Positions 10,887 through 19,844 are shown, counted from the stretch's first letter. The stretch: 64,000 bases of DNA from RBG-13-68-16 sp050018455 (GCA_050018455.1 JBEKAA010000017.1:19122-83121); one strand, 5' to 3'. Translations and numbers: made by a program. Notes: a model not told the origin generated them from the letters alone.

Positions 10887-11507
10887 CTAACTGCCGCCTG
10901 GGAAAACGCCGCCGATGCTTGCGCTATCCAAAATGTGGTTACGCCATCGACCCTCAATCAGCGCGTGATACAGGGCTTCGGAGCCGGGAGTAAAGTCCCC
11001 AAAGGTCGGCAACACCGGTAGCACGATGTCGAGGGCGTACACGGTGAAGACATAGCTGTGACTGGCGGGAGTATAGGCCGGCGGCGGACAAGGGCCGTCG
11101 TAGCTCAGGTCGCCGAAATCGTTGCCGACCTGAATCCCATAGGTGCTGCCACCAACACCCGCGTTCTCGGGCAGTTCCCTCGTTTTGGGAGAGATGTTGT
11201 ACATCGCCCAATGAGTGAAGGAAGCGGTGACGTCGTACGCGATCACGACAAAACTACGCGTGCCACGCGGAACATTGCTCCAGGACAGTTCCGGTGACTC
11301 ATCGTCGCCCGCAAAGGAACCGCATATGGCGCTGTTCGCGACCATGCTCAGCGGCAGCGTTCCACCGTTTGAGAAGGTCGTGCTAGTCACCTGAAATTGG
11401 TGGTAATCCCAACCAACACCCATTGTTCCTGCTTCCTGTGCCCAAACGATGGGCAAGGCCACAAAGACACCCAATGCAACGATCGTGGACACCATCTCTC
11501 TTTTCAT
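10887..11507 (-). CDS. Exported YbhB/YbcL-type PEBP (Raf-kinase-inhibitor-like) protein
   Basis: A 206-residue phosphatidylethanolamine-binding-protein-fold protein with a signal peptide (about residues 1-23, ending VWAQ). Family signatures: DDESPELSWSNVP, SFVVIAYDVTA, FTHWAMYNI, YDGPCPPP and HSYVFTVYALD. The usual PEBP ligand pocket (D-x-D/H and GP..H elements) is recognisable. Bacterial members have no settled function. The protein is monocistronic and reads against the asparaginase gene. Confidence 0.88.
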   Translation of the reverse strand: MKREMVSTIVALGVFVALPIVWAQEAGTMGVGWDYHQFQVTSTTFSNGGTLPLSMVANSAICGSFAGDDESPELSWSNVPRGTRSFVVIAYDVTASFTHWAMYNISPKTRELPENAGVGGSTYGIQVGNDFGDLSYDGPCPPPAYTPASHSYVFTVYALDIVLPVLPTFGDFTPGSEALYHALIEGRWRNHILDSASIGGVFPGGS

Positions 11508-11662
11508 TTCGGAGCCCCCCCTTTTTTTGCTGTACTCATTGGTAATCTACTCTCAGCCTCAAATGGCGTCAAGGGTGGCAATTCCCAGGTCTTCGTACAG
11601 GTACCAGGTATCACCATCTCACCTTCCTGAGGAGGACCCGGCGAGATCTCGGGGCGGCGAGG

Positions 11663-12589
11663 CTAGCGGCCGACGAGCTCGCCGATCTCGTCGATCTCGT
11701 CGGCACCCAAGTCGGTCGTCGTCGCCTCGACGTTGGCACGCACCTGTTGAGACCTCGTCGCGCCCGCGATCACCGAGGAAACCACCGGTTGGCTGGCCAG
11801 CCACGCCAGCGCGATCCCGAGGAGCGACCGCCCGTGCGCACGACCCCACGTCTCGAGCCGGTCGAGCTTGTCGAAGTGCGAGTCCGTAAGCAGCGTGGCG
11901 AAGTGAGCGGCGGACAGCCGACTGTCCCCTGGAGGTTTCTGGCCGCGCCTGACCTTGCCGGTGAGCAGTCCCGAGGCAAGGGGAAAGTAAGGCAGGATGC
12001 CAATCCCGAAGTGCACACACGCCGGCACGACCTCGGTTTCGACGTCACGGTGGAGCAGGCTCCACTGGTTCTGCGCCGACACGAACCTGCGGAGGCCAAG
12101 GTGGCTCGCGGTCCAGTGCGCGTCGGCGATCTGCCAGCCCGCGAAATTCGAACAGCCTCCGTAGCGCACCTTGCCCTGTTCAACGAGGGTGTCGAGCGCA
12201 TCCAGCGTCTCCTCGATGGGCGTCCGCGAGTCGGGTTGGTGCAGCTGGTAGAGGTCGATCCAGTCGGTTCCGAGCGCCTTGAGGCTCGTTTCGACCGCTC
12301 GCATGACGTAGCGGCGCGACCCTCCCGACTCGGGATCTTCGCGTTCCATGCCGAATTTCGTTGCGATGACGACGTCCTTGCGCCGGGTACCGAGCGCTTG
12401 GCCGAGGAACTGCTCGGATCTGCCGTCGCCGTAGATGCGCGCCGTATCGAAGAAGGTGATGCCTGCGTCGAGTGCTGCGGTCACCACCGCTTTGGTCGCC
12501 GCGAGATCAATTCGGCCGCCGAAGTTGTTACAGCCCAGTCCCGCCACCGAAACACGCGGGCCGCTGCTGCCGAGAGTGCGGTATTCCAT
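11663..12589 (-). CDS. Aldo/keto reductase
   Basis: A 308-residue NADPH-dependent (beta/alpha)8 oxidoreductase. The catalytic tetrad is visible: D48, Y53, K78 and H117 (FFDTARIYGDG, IATKFG, YQLHQPD). The nucleotide-binding C-terminal part has SSVIAGATRSQQV. The length is normal. It is close to the YajO/PdxI-like general aldo/keto reductases, and the substrate is unknown. Confidence 0.92.
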   Translation of the reverse strand: MEYRTLGSSGPRVSVAGLGCNNFGGRIDLAATKAVVTAALDAGITFFDTARIYGDGRSEQFLGQALGTRRKDVVIATKFGMEREDPESGGSRRYVMRAVETSLKALGTDWIDLYQLHQPDSRTPIEETLDALDTLVEQGKVRYGGCSNFAGWQIADAHWTASHLGLRRFVSAQNQWSLLHRDVETEVVPACVHFGIGILPYFPLASGLLTGKVRRGQKPPGDSRLSAAHFATLLTDSHFDKLDRLETWGRAHGRSLLGIALAWLASQPVVSSVIAGATRSQQVRANVEATTTDLGADEIDEIGELVGR

Positions 12590-12733
12590 CGCTCGCCTCC
12601 GCCTTCAGGACGTAGTGTACCGGTTGTCTCTTGCCAGTTTGGTACGCCTGCTCCTAGGCGAGTGGCACCGAGCGAGGCATGGATTCTCCGGCTGAAACAG
12701 CGGCAGAATCGAGATCAAGAGAGCAGCGCAACA

Positions 12734-12838
12734 ATGCAACCTGGCAGTTGCCCGGGACCGTACGAGATTTGCCAGAGTCTGGCCTGGGGGTCCGGCCCGA
12801 TCCATGAGAGACTGCCTCAGTTGGAAAAGCGGAGGTAA
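12734..12838 (+). pseudogene. Degraded kinase N-terminal fragment
   Basis: The frame opens MQPGSCPGPYEI, matching the MQPGSRLGPYEI head of the Ser/Thr kinase at 2656, then diverges and stops after 34 codons. As with the fragment at 5241, its last codons contain the GGAGG that serves the next small gene. Confidence 0.7.
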
Positions 12839-12843
12839 TTTCC

Positions 12844-13146
12844 ATGCCCGACGAGCAGTATGTGTTTACGGCCAGCCGCCTGACCCGCGGCAACTTTTGG
12901 TTCCCCGTCCGGATCGAGATCAACCAAGAGCGGGTCGCCCGCATCAAGCCGCGCCTGGTTGGTGCCAACGAGGAGAGCATCCCGATCTCAAAGGTGGCAT
13001 CGGTCAATATTTCAACGGGCCTCATCTGGTCCGACATCCGTATCGACTCGAGCGGCGGGTCCAACCCGATTCTGAGCCACGGCCACCGCAAGGCCGACGC
13101 GCGCCGCATCCGTGACCTGATCGAGAACTTCCAGAAGGGAAGGTAA
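12844..13146 (+). CDS. Small protein with bacterial PH-like domain
   Basis: A 100-residue cytosolic protein. The pattern of beta-strands (YVFTASRLT, FPVRIEINQERVARIKPRL, ESIPISKVASVNI, WSDIRIDSSGG) followed by an amphipathic C-terminal helix (KADARRIRDLIENFQ) fits the small bacterial PH-domain family. A GGAGG at 12831-12835 fixes the ATG at 12844. Function is unknown; such domains bind membranes or other proteins. Confidence 0.65.
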   Translation: MPDEQYVFTASRLTRGNFWFPVRIEINQERVARIKPRLVGANEESIPISKVASVNISTGLIWSDIRIDSSGGSNPILSHGHRKADARRIRDLIENFQKGR

Positions 13147-13177
13147 CGGCCTATTTATAGGTACCCATAGACGGACA

Positions 13178-13201
13178 GAGCCCGACCTTACGGCCGGGCT
13201 C
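13178..13201. terminator. Intergenic hairpin between convergent genes
   Basis: GAGCCCG (13178-13184) pairs with CGGGCTC (13195-13201). It lies between the convergent PH-like and SWIB genes and could end transcription from either side, although no long T-run is present. Confidence 0.5.
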
Positions 13202-13243
13202 CTCGTGCCGGTCCTTGCGAGACTGCGCGTATCGGGCGAGCGC

Positions 13244-13681
13244 CTACCTCAGATGCTGGCCGACCAGCTTGGTCATCTCGAACATCGACACCTGGCGCTT
13301 GCCGCCGAAAACGACGTAGAGAGAGGCGTCGGCGTTGATCATGCGCCTGTTGGCCGCATCCTGCAGCTTGTTCTTCTTGATATACGCCCACAACCTCTTG
13401 GTGATCTCGGTTCGCGGCAGCGGGGCCGACCCGACGATCACGGCCAGTGCCGCGCTCGGCGTCATCGGCTTCATGAAAGCCGGGTTTGGCGTCCGCTTGG
13501 CGGCGGGTTTCGTTGCGACCTTCTTCTTGACCACCTTCTTCACCGCCTTTTTCACGACCTTCTTCACAGCCTTCTTGACCGGCTTCTTGGCGACCTTCTT
13601 CGCCACCTTCTTCACGGGCTTCTTGGCCGTCCTCTTCACAACCTTCTTTGCCGCTCCTCGTGCAACCTTCTTAGGTGCCAT
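13244..13681 (-). CDS. SWIB-domain protein with histone H1-like lysine-rich arm
   Basis: A 145-residue protein. Residues 1-65 are almost entirely Lys/Ala/Val/Pro in KKVAKK/VVKKAVKK units, like the tails of histone H1 and bacterial Hc1/HupN proteins. Residues 68-143 form a SWIB/MDM2 domain (PSAALAVIVGSAPLPRTEITKR, LWAYIKKNKLQD, DASLYVVFGGKRQVSMFEM). The composition implies DNA binding and compaction. Chlamydiae and some soil bacteria carry similar SWIB proteins. An AAAGGAGAGG site lies just upstream of the start. The role in this organism is inferred. Confidence 0.85.
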   Translation of the reverse strand: MAPKKVARGAAKKVVKRTAKKPVKKVAKKVAKKPVKKAVKKVVKKAVKKVVKKKVATKPAAKRTPNPAFMKPMTPSAALAVIVGSAPLPRTEITKRLWAYIKKNKLQDAANRRMINADASLYVVFGGKRQVSMFEMTKLVGQHLR

Positions 13682-13721
13682 CTCGATCCTCTCCTTTCTG
13701 TGAGGCCCACTTGCGATTATT

Positions 13722-13907
13722 TTAGCACCTACTCAAGCGTGTTGAGTCCGGGGGCGATTGGCGCTCTCCTGGGGAGACCTCGGATGGGACGGAGACGGCG
13801 GGGCGAGAGTGGAACGACGAGTGGCCGTGAAGAGACGTGTTCACCGGCAAGGAATCCCGTGCCCAGCCTCGCCAACCTTCGACAGACACTCTCGCCCGCC
13901 GCGGCAT
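13722..13907 (-). pseudogene. RAYT (REP-associated transposase) 5' remnant
   Basis: The frame opens MPRRARVSVEGW, the usual head of REP-associated tyrosine transposases (MPRRARxxVEGVTYHV), then loses similarity. The catalytic HUH and tyrosine regions are missing. Two further copies of the same head occur at 14807 and 18863. Confidence 0.6.
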
Positions 13908-13971
13908 GACTTTCCCCCAATCTCTCCGTTTACCACAGTTCAGCTATGTACCTACCTGGTAACCACTTCGC

Positions 13972-14040
13972 ACTTTCGTTGGTGATGTTGTCGATCACCG
14001 ATCGGGAGGTGGGCTTCCCGTGCACGTGCCCTGTTTACGC
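13972..14040 (-). pseudogene. Third copy of the surface-protein tail fragment
   Basis: Positions 13979-14002 match 8110-8133 at 23 of 24 bases, giving SVIDNIT on the minus strand. No coding frame continues on either side. Apart from this and the RAYT remnant, I see nothing in 13682-14164. Confidence 0.45.
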
Positions 14041-14176
14041 ACCATACTGAGGGTGAGAGGTGACCATGAGGGATGTCCGAGAAGATCCAGGCTTCGGACA
14101 AGGGCCCCAGGCCTGAGGGAAAGCCATCTCCATCCAAACCTGAGCTGAAGGGATAGAGTTCCCAGTGGAGGATGTC

Positions 14177-14599
14177 ATGAAGACCATCATCGTGCTCTCC
14201 GCAGCCATCCTCGCGGCCGGCTGTATCCATAATGGCGGGCCCGAAGCCAACGCGCGCGCCCAGGCGCAGGCCGCCAAGGACGAAGCCACCCTTGCTGCGG
14301 CGCTGAGCGGCAGAATCGCCGGCCCGCCGCAGGATTGCGTCAGCCAGGGCGATCTGGGCGGCAACAAATCCTTTGGCAGGGGCGTGATCCTGTTCAGCGG
14401 TCGCGTCAACGATGTGGTCTATGTGAACCGGCCGCCGGCCGGCTGTCCCGATCTCGACTTCGGGCGGGCGCTCAAGACCCGGACCACGACGACGCAGCTT
14501 TGCCGCGGCGACATCGTCACCGTGTTCGATCCGAGCAGCGGCACCGAATATGGCGGCTGCAGCCTCGGGGAGTTCACGCCATACCGCCGCGCCCGCTAG
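14177..14599 (+). CDS. Predicted lipoprotein, unknown function
   Basis: A 140-residue protein with a signal peptide whose h-region ends ILAAGC, a plausible lipobox (Cys about 16), so lipid anchoring is likely. The mature part begins with an Ala/Glu/Lys-rich stretch, then a compact domain with four more cysteines (DCVSQGD, GCPDLDF, QLCRGD, GGCSLGEF) that could form two disulfides. A GTG 12 nt upstream is also in frame, but GGAGG 5 nt before the ATG at 14177 decides the start. The motif style resembles small alphaproteobacterial lipoproteins, and the flanks are transposon debris, so acquisition by transfer is possible. Confidence 0.65.
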   Translation: MKTIIVLSAAILAAGCIHNGGPEANARAQAQAAKDEATLAAALSGRIAGPPQDCVSQGDLGGNKSFGRGVILFSGRVNDVVYVNRPPAGCPDLDFGRALKTRTTTTQLCRGDIVTVFDPSSGTEYGGCSLGEFTPYRRAR

Positions 14600-14639
14600 A
14601 GAGGCGATTTCCAAGAAGAGGCGCCAGGTACACATTTAC

Positions 14640-14807
14640 CTGGTTTTGCAGTTGCGGTCTGTCACTTGCCGAGACCCCCCGCGAGACGATGGTCACGCTC
14701 GTACAGCTGGTCGGCGCATCCAGGGCCTTCCATCCGCCGGCTCGCCCCGCCCGGTTGCCCATGTGTTAGCCCAAACCCTCCACAAAGACCTTCGCGCGCC
14801 GTTGCAT
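14640..14807 (-). pseudogene. RAYT remnant, interrupted by an in-frame stop
   Basis: The frame from 14807 opens MQRRAKVFVEGL and hits a stop before HMGNRAGR. It is plainly homologous to the fragment starting at 18863 (MQRRAKVLVEGVTYHVDNR). DNA similarity between the two continues to about 14640. Confidence 0.7.
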
Positions 14808-14835
14808 GACGCCCCACCCACTTGACACCCGCCTC

Positions 14836-15054
14836 CTAATGGGTGGCACCTTTCAACCTTTCCGTTTCGAGAAGCTTCGGCAGATCTGCCTCGCGCTGAA
14901 AGACCGCCCATTCGAGGTTGGCGTATTTCGTCGCCAGCGTCTCCCGCACCTGGGCCAGGTCTTCGACAAAGGGTCTGGGGGCGAAGACGGGAGCGGCGCC
15001 GCTGGTGACAAGCGCCACAAAGATGGCCAAAGGCAATGGAGCTATTTGCTTCAG
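14836..15054 (-). pseudogene. N-terminal fragment of a secreted protease-like protein
   Basis: About 72 codons read as a signal peptide (IAPLPLAIFVALVTSG) followed by FVEDLAQVRETLATKYANLEW, then ERLKGATH and a stop. The style resembles the start of secreted S41-type peptidases or related hydrolases, but the catalytic part is absent and no ATG opens the frame (a CTG stands where the start would be). It lies directly downstream of the tricorn protease gene. The family assignment is tentative. Confidence 0.45.
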
Positions 15055-15290
15055 GACGTTGCCCCGATAGAGCAGATACTCCGACCTATCACCAGAGGGG
15101 AGGGACAGGAAGTTCCCTTCGGCGCGCGACGCCTCCGCCCCGGTGCCGTCTCGCCGGACTTCTTCGGGCCTTTCATCTCCTCGAGTCTCCGGCGCGCCTC
15201 GCGCGCACCGACTTTCGCGCGCCTCAGGATGGGCGCGGGAACCTACGATGGCACACCGGCGATCCGGAGAGCCCCGGGGGTCCTGCGTGC

Positions 15291-18200
15291 TCATTTCGTC
15301 TTGATGGGATCAGGCGGTCGTGTCGGAAGGTGCATCGGCCTTTCCTGGTTCGCCTTCAGGACCTCCGCGATGGCGCGCTCGAGCTGTGGATCGTGGCCGG
15401 CGGCCACCAAGTCCGGGGGGTTCTCCACCACGATGTCCGGGTCCACCCCGTGCCCTTCGATGATCCACTTCCCGTCCGCGGAACCCATGCCTCCGAGCGG
15501 CACGAACACCTGCCCCCCGTCAATCAGCGGTCCGCGTCCCGATATTCCGACCACTCCGCCCCAGGAGCGCTTCCCGATCAGCGGCCCGAGGCCGGCCTGG
15601 CGGAACATGTAGGGGAAGATGTCCCCGTCCGAGGCCGAGGTCTCGTTGAGGAGGCACGCCATGTGCCCGACGAACACTGCGCTCGGGTATGTGCCCGTGT
15701 CGTCGCGCAGGCTCGAGTACGTCGTTCCGAGCAGCTTGCGGCTGAGCCGCTCGATGATCTGCTGCGAGACGCTGCCGCCGCCGTTCGACCGCACGTCGAC
15801 GATCAGGCCCTCCTTGCGAATCTGCGGGTAGTACCACTTGATGAACTCCGCTATCCCGGCCGGCCCCATGTCGGGAATGTGCAGGTAGCCGACCCGACCG
15901 TCGGTCGCCTTCGCGACCATCTCGCGGTTGCGATCCACCCAGTCGAGGTAGATCAGTTTCTCCTCCGAGAAGATCGGCTTGTACGTGACCTTGCGTGCGC
16001 CATCCGGCGTCGGCTTCGCGTTGACCGTCAGTGTGACCGGGTCCGTTCTGTTCTTGAGCAACCGGTAGATGTTGTCGTTGCCCTTGAGTTCCTGGCCATC
16101 CACCGCCAGGACGTAGTCGCCGACCTTCGCATCGACGCCGATCTCGGTGAGGGGCGCGCGGTACTGTTCCTCCTCGTTCTCGCCCTTGAAGATCTTGGCG
16201 ATGCGGTAGCGGTCGGCCTTGGCGTCCACCTCGAAGCGGGCTCCGGGCAGGCCGACCTTGGGCCGCTCCGGGGTCTCGTAGTCCCCCCCCTCGATGTAGG
16301 TATGCCCGACGTTGAGCTCCGACACCATCTCACCCAGCACGTAGGTGAGGTCGGTCCGGTGCGCCACGTACGGCAGCAGCGTCTTGTATTGGTCGTGCAG
16401 CGCCTTCCAATCGTACCCGTGCATATTCTTGACGTAGAAGAAATCACGGTAGCGCCGCCACACCTCGTCGAAGATCTGCGCCCACTCCTGGGCGGGGACT
16501 CGATCCACGAACATGTCCTTGGTCGAGACGGTCTTCTTGTCCTTGGCCTTGGGCTTGGCATCGTACAGGCCGTACGACTTCGCCTGCTTGACCAGCACTT
16601 TCGAACCGTCAAACGAGATCGCGTAGCCGTCGGCGTCCTCGGCCAACGCGGTCGCCTCGCGGTCCTTGATAGCGAAGATCATGAGCTGAGGCTTCATGTA
16701 CGAGTCCCTGCCGTTGAACTGTGAGCCGCGCTTGATGAACAGGAGGTGGCCCTTGATCGCATTGAGGCCGACGTAGTTCTCCGCGTCCACGGGCACGCGC
16801 GACACGCGGCCGGCAAGGCCGTCGAAGTCGATCGTGAGGGGCTCGTCCTTCTTCTCGGGCTTCTGGCCCTTCTCCCCTGCCGGCTTGCTCCCCTGCTCCT
16901 CCCCGACCTTCTCCTCGGCGCCCTTGGTCCCCTTCTCGCCTGTCTTCACGTCGCCGACGGTCACCTCGTCGCTCTGGGGCGGGAACGGATCCTTCACGTC
17001 CTTGCGCAGCGCCAGAGCGAAGATCCCTGTGGTGCGGGTGGCGGCGTAGTTGAACTCTTTGCGGCTCACCAGCGGTGCGTATTCGCGGTCCGAGAAGTAG
17101 AAGAGATAGTTCCCTTCGGGGTCCCAGGACGGGTTGGCGGCGTTGAAAAACTCATCGGTGACGCGGCGAAGCTGGCCGTCCGCCACGCTCCAGATGTACA
17201 GCGAGTCAAAGTTGTTGGCGTTCGACAGAGAGAACGCGAGGAAGCTGCTCTTGGGCGACCAGGCGTAGTCCTGCACCGTGCCCCGGGTGTCTCGCACGAC
17301 CTTGGTGAGCTTCTTGTCCGCGATCGCCAGCACCCAGAGGTTGCCGTCCTTGTCGGAGAACGCCAGGCGTTTCCCGTCCGGCGACCACTCCGGGGCGTAC
17401 AGCATGCACCTCAGGTCCACGGTGAGCTGCTCGAGGCCGCCCGAGCCGTCCTGGTTGATGAGGTAGACCTCTTCCTCGCCGCTGCGATCGGAGATGAACG
17501 CGATCTTGGTGCCATCCGGCGACCAGCGCGCCCACTTGTCGTGCGCATTCGAGGAGTCGGTGAGGTTGCGGGTGGGTCCGTGCTCGATCGGAACCGTGAA
17601 CACGTCGCCGCGCGCCACGAAGAGAGCGCGCTCGCCCTTGGGCGAGAGCGAGAAATCCTCGATGTACTTCTCCACGGCGTAGTGCGAGGGCCGCATCGCC
17701 ACGCCGTCGCTGGGCACGGTGATTGAGATCCTGGTGTCCTTGCGCGTGGCGACGTCGAACACCTGCAGCTCGCCATCGAGCTCGTAGACGATGCGCGAGA
17801 CGTGGTCCGAGGACGGCCAGCGAACGTCCCACTTGGTCGAGTGGGTCAGTTCCTCCGTCCTCTTCGTCGTCAGGTCGTAGCGGTAGAGGTTGAGCGTGCC
17901 GTCGCGGTCGGAGGCGAAGTAGATCGCAGCGCCGATCCACATAGGGTCGCGGTCGGTGCGCGGGTTGTTGGTGATGTTCTCCGAGGCGAGCGTCTTGAGG
18001 TCACAGACGAAAATGTCCTCCGCCCAGCCGCCCTCGTACCGCTTCCAGGTCCGGAAGTCACGGAACAGCGGCGAGTAGGCGATCTTCGTCATGTCCGGGG
18101 AGTAGTCGCCGGCGCCCGCCGTGTACATCGGCAGAGGCGTCTCCGGTCCGCCATCGATCTGCACGGTGTAGAGCTTCGACCGCGCTTCGCCGCCCGAGTC

Positions 18201-18626
18201 ACGTAGCGAGCGGAAAAGCACGGCCTTGCCGTCGCGCGTCCAGCCGTACACCTGGTTGTCCCAACCGTGACGCGGCGCAAGCGGTCCCCTGGCGGGGTAG
18301 AACGTGAGCTGGCGCGGCACTCCGCCCTCTGCCGGGATCACGTAGACCTGCTCGTCGCCGTCGTACTGCCCGGTGAAGGCGATCCACTTGCCGTCAGGCG
18401 AGAACTTGGGGAACAGCTCGAGGCCAGGGTGCGCCGTCAGGCGCGTCGCCGTGCCGCCGGCCACCGACGCCGTCCAGAGGTCCCCCCCGTAGCAGAACGC
18501 CACGCGGTCCCCGTGGATGTCCGGGAACCGAAGGAGCTTTGTCTGCGCCGATGCCGGTTCCGTCACCGCAGCGGCAACAAGAACGAACGCCACCACGAAA
18601 AGGCGCGCACGAGTTGGTCCAGGCAT
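15291..18626 (-). CDS. Tricorn protease homologue (S41 family), exported
   Basis: A 1111-residue protein with a signal peptide (about residues 1-28, ending ASAQ), two beta-propeller regions rich in FSPDGKWIAF/WSPDGTKIAF repeats (about 30-530), a charged Lys/Glu/Gly linker (about 560-600), a C1 helical segment (about 690-760), a PDZ-like domain (about 760-860), and a C-terminal S41 protease core. The nucleophile is in SASDGD (about S999, followed by D1000). The protein probably degrades peptides in the periplasm or outside the cell. GGGGAGG just upstream supports the ATG. It is full length compared with archaeal tricorn. Confidence 0.95.
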   Translation of the reverse strand: MPGPTRARLFVVAFVLVAAAVTEPASAQTKLLRFPDIHGDRVAFCYGGDLWTASVAGGTATRLTAHPGLELFPKFSPDGKWIAFTGQYDGDEQVYVIPAEGGVPRQLTFYPARGPLAPRHGWDNQVYGWTRDGKAVLFRSLRDSGGEARSKLYTVQIDGGPETPLPMYTAGAGDYSPDMTKIAYSPLFRDFRTWKRYEGGWAEDIFVCDLKTLASENITNNPRTDRDPMWIGAAIYFASDRDGTLNLYRYDLTTKRTEELTHSTKWDVRWPSSDHVSRIVYELDGELQVFDVATRKDTRISITVPSDGVAMRPSHYAVEKYIEDFSLSPKGERALFVARGDVFTVPIEHGPTRNLTDSSNAHDKWARWSPDGTKIAFISDRSGEEEVYLINQDGSGGLEQLTVDLRCMLYAPEWSPDGKRLAFSDKDGNLWVLAIADKKLTKVVRDTRGTVQDYAWSPKSSFLAFSLSNANNFDSLYIWSVADGQLRRVTDEFFNAANPSWDPEGNYLFYFSDREYAPLVSRKEFNYAATRTTGIFALALRKDVKDPFPPQSDEVTVGDVKTGEKGTKGAEEKVGEEQGSKPAGEKGQKPEKKDEPLTIDFDGLAGRVSRVPVDAENYVGLNAIKGHLLFIKRGSQFNGRDSYMKPQLMIFAIKDREATALAEDADGYAISFDGSKVLVKQAKSYGLYDAKPKAKDKKTVSTKDMFVDRVPAQEWAQIFDEVWRRYRDFFYVKNMHGYDWKALHDQYKTLLPYVAHRTDLTYVLGEMVSELNVGHTYIEGGDYETPERPKVGLPGARFEVDAKADRYRIAKIFKGENEEEQYRAPLTEIGVDAKVGDYVLAVDGQELKGNDNIYRLLKNRTDPVTLTVNAKPTPDGARKVTYKPIFSEEKLIYLDWVDRNREMVAKATDGRVGYLHIPDMGPAGIAEFIKWYYPQIRKEGLIVDVRSNGGGSVSQQIIERLSRKLLGTTYSSLRDDTGTYPSAVFVGHMACLLNETSASDGDIFPYMFRQAGLGPLIGKRSWGGVVGISGRGPLIDGGQVFVPLGGMGSADGKWIIEGHGVDPDIVVENPPDLVAAGHDPQLERAIAEVLKANQERPMHLPTRPPDPIKTK

Positions 18627-18670
18627 ATGCCCTCCCCAGGGACAGCTTACCCGAATTTTCCATATGAAAC

Positions 18671-18917
18671 AGGTGTCAGGTACGCATTCAGCTGATTTGC
18701 AGTTGCGGCCTGCAATTTGCGGAAACCCACTGCGAGACGGCGGTCAAGCTCGTTCAGCTGGTCGGCGCATCCATGGTCCTCTCTCCGCCGGCTCGCCCCG
18801 CCCCGCCCGGTTGTCCACGTGGTAGGTCACACCCTCGACAAGGACTTTCGCCCGCCGCTGCATGAGCCTGTTCTGATCTCCACGCTCCCGGACTTCAACC
18901 AAATGGGTACCTGACAC
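18671..18917 (-). mobile_element. RAYT remnant bounded by 12-bp inverted repeats
   Basis: GGTGTCAGGTAC at 18671-18682 and its exact complement GTACCTGACACC at 18906-18917 bracket a fragment whose frame from 18863 reads MQRRAKVLVEGVTYHVDNRAGRGEP before drifting. This is the typical head of a REP-associated tyrosine transposase. The catalytic regions are deleted, leaving a REP-like non-autonomous unit. Confidence 0.7.
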
Positions 18918-19000
18918 CCTTTCTGGCACCCTTTCCAGGAGCGCAGGAGTTGACAAAATGCCAATTTGTAGAACGATGCTCTCAGGTCAATCTCAGATAA

Positions 19001-19153
19001 GAGGTCCCCTTCCGCCAGAATCGGGAGAGCTTCGCGGGAGACCCCGGAACACAAGCGGCCGTGCCGACTCTGACCGGGTGGGGGCTAATCCTCCTAGCGC
19101 TTGTCGTGTGCGGCATTGGCGTCGCTGCGATCGGTCGCCGAGTTTTCGCGTAG
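19001..19153 (+). pseudogene. Orphan IPTL-CTERM sorting tail
   Basis: The open frame after a stop at 18998 ends with VPTLTGWGLILLALVVC, GIGVAAIG, RRVFA and a stop. It has all parts of an IPTL-CTERM signal: the PTL motif, a transmembrane helix and basic residues at the end. No start codon or body is present, so this is the surviving tail of a lost cell-surface protein. A strong hairpin follows 60 nt later. Confidence 0.75.
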
Positions 19154-19214
19154 ACGATTTCCCGCGGGTTCAACCGCGACATCGGTGGAGCCGCCCGAGA
19201 GTCAAACCCGGGTA

Positions 19215-19237
19215 AGCCCCCGGCAGAGCCGGGGGCT
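19215..19237 (+). terminator. Strong hairpin after the IPTL-CTERM tail
   Basis: A perfect 10-bp stem AGCCCCCGGC/GCCGGGGGCT with a 3-nt AGA loop, followed by a short pyrimidine-rich tail. Its right half plus loop (17 bp) recurs at 31838-31854. Confidence 0.7.
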
Positions 19238-19352
19238 CATTCGGCAGCTTCGTCAAGCGGATCTATCATCGTGCAGGAGATCGCTTTCCCCGTTTTCCAA
19301 ACCGCAGCCGGGTCAACGGGATGCCCCGGGTACGTACGTAGCTGAGTTGTAA

Positions 19353-19844
19353 CTATTTTGTGCCGGTCGGTGGCTGTCCCGGGGGCGGGCCGATGACGTA
19401 CGGCCGGGCATCCTTCATCTGCCACTTGCCGCCCGCTTCGGCCATGATTGCGAACACGTGAATGGTCACCGTCGGCATCGGCGTGCCGTCGGCGCCTCGG
19501 ATCCCTTTGATCTCCCCGGTGGCGTCCACTTCGGCGATGGTGGGCGTGAGGAATCGAAACGAGAAGTTGGAGAACGTGTGGGTCGTGCCCCTGGCGAACC
19601 CGGCGTTCTCCTGCTCGAACAGCTTCTCGATGGCGGCCCGGCCGTGCGCCTCGACGCCGAACGGGTTGATGAGACTTGCGTCCTCGGCCCATATCGCTGC
19701 GCGGGCATGAGCGTCGCCGCGCGCCCAGGCGTCCGAGAACTGCTGCCACACCTGCTGAATCGCGGCCTCCGCGCCGGCCGGAACGGCGGCAACGGCCGGA
19801 ACGGCCAAGGCGAGAATGACGACAACGGCAAGCAGTGCTTTCAT
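19353..19844 (-). CDS. Exported SnoaL-like/DUF4440 protein
   Basis: A 163-residue protein with a signal peptide (about residues 1-20) and a NTF2-like SnoaL/DUF4440 domain (AIQQVWQQFSDAWARGDAHARAAIWAEDASLINPFG, split by the family's typical cone fold, then HVFAIMAEAGGKWQMKDARPYV). The start at 19844 is chosen over an upstream ATG because GGGGGAAC precedes it and the signal peptide begins there. Function is unknown; such proteins are often small-ligand binders or calcium/calmodulin-kinase association-like domains. Confidence 0.75.
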   Translation of the reverse strand: MKALLAVVVILALAVPAVAAVPAGAEAAIQQVWQQFSDAWARGDAHARAAIWAEDASLINPFGVEAHGRAAIEKLFEQENAGFARGTTHTFSNFSFRFLTPTIAEVDATGEIKGIRGADGTPMPTVTIHVFAIMAEAGGKWQMKDARPYVIGPPPGQPPTGTK

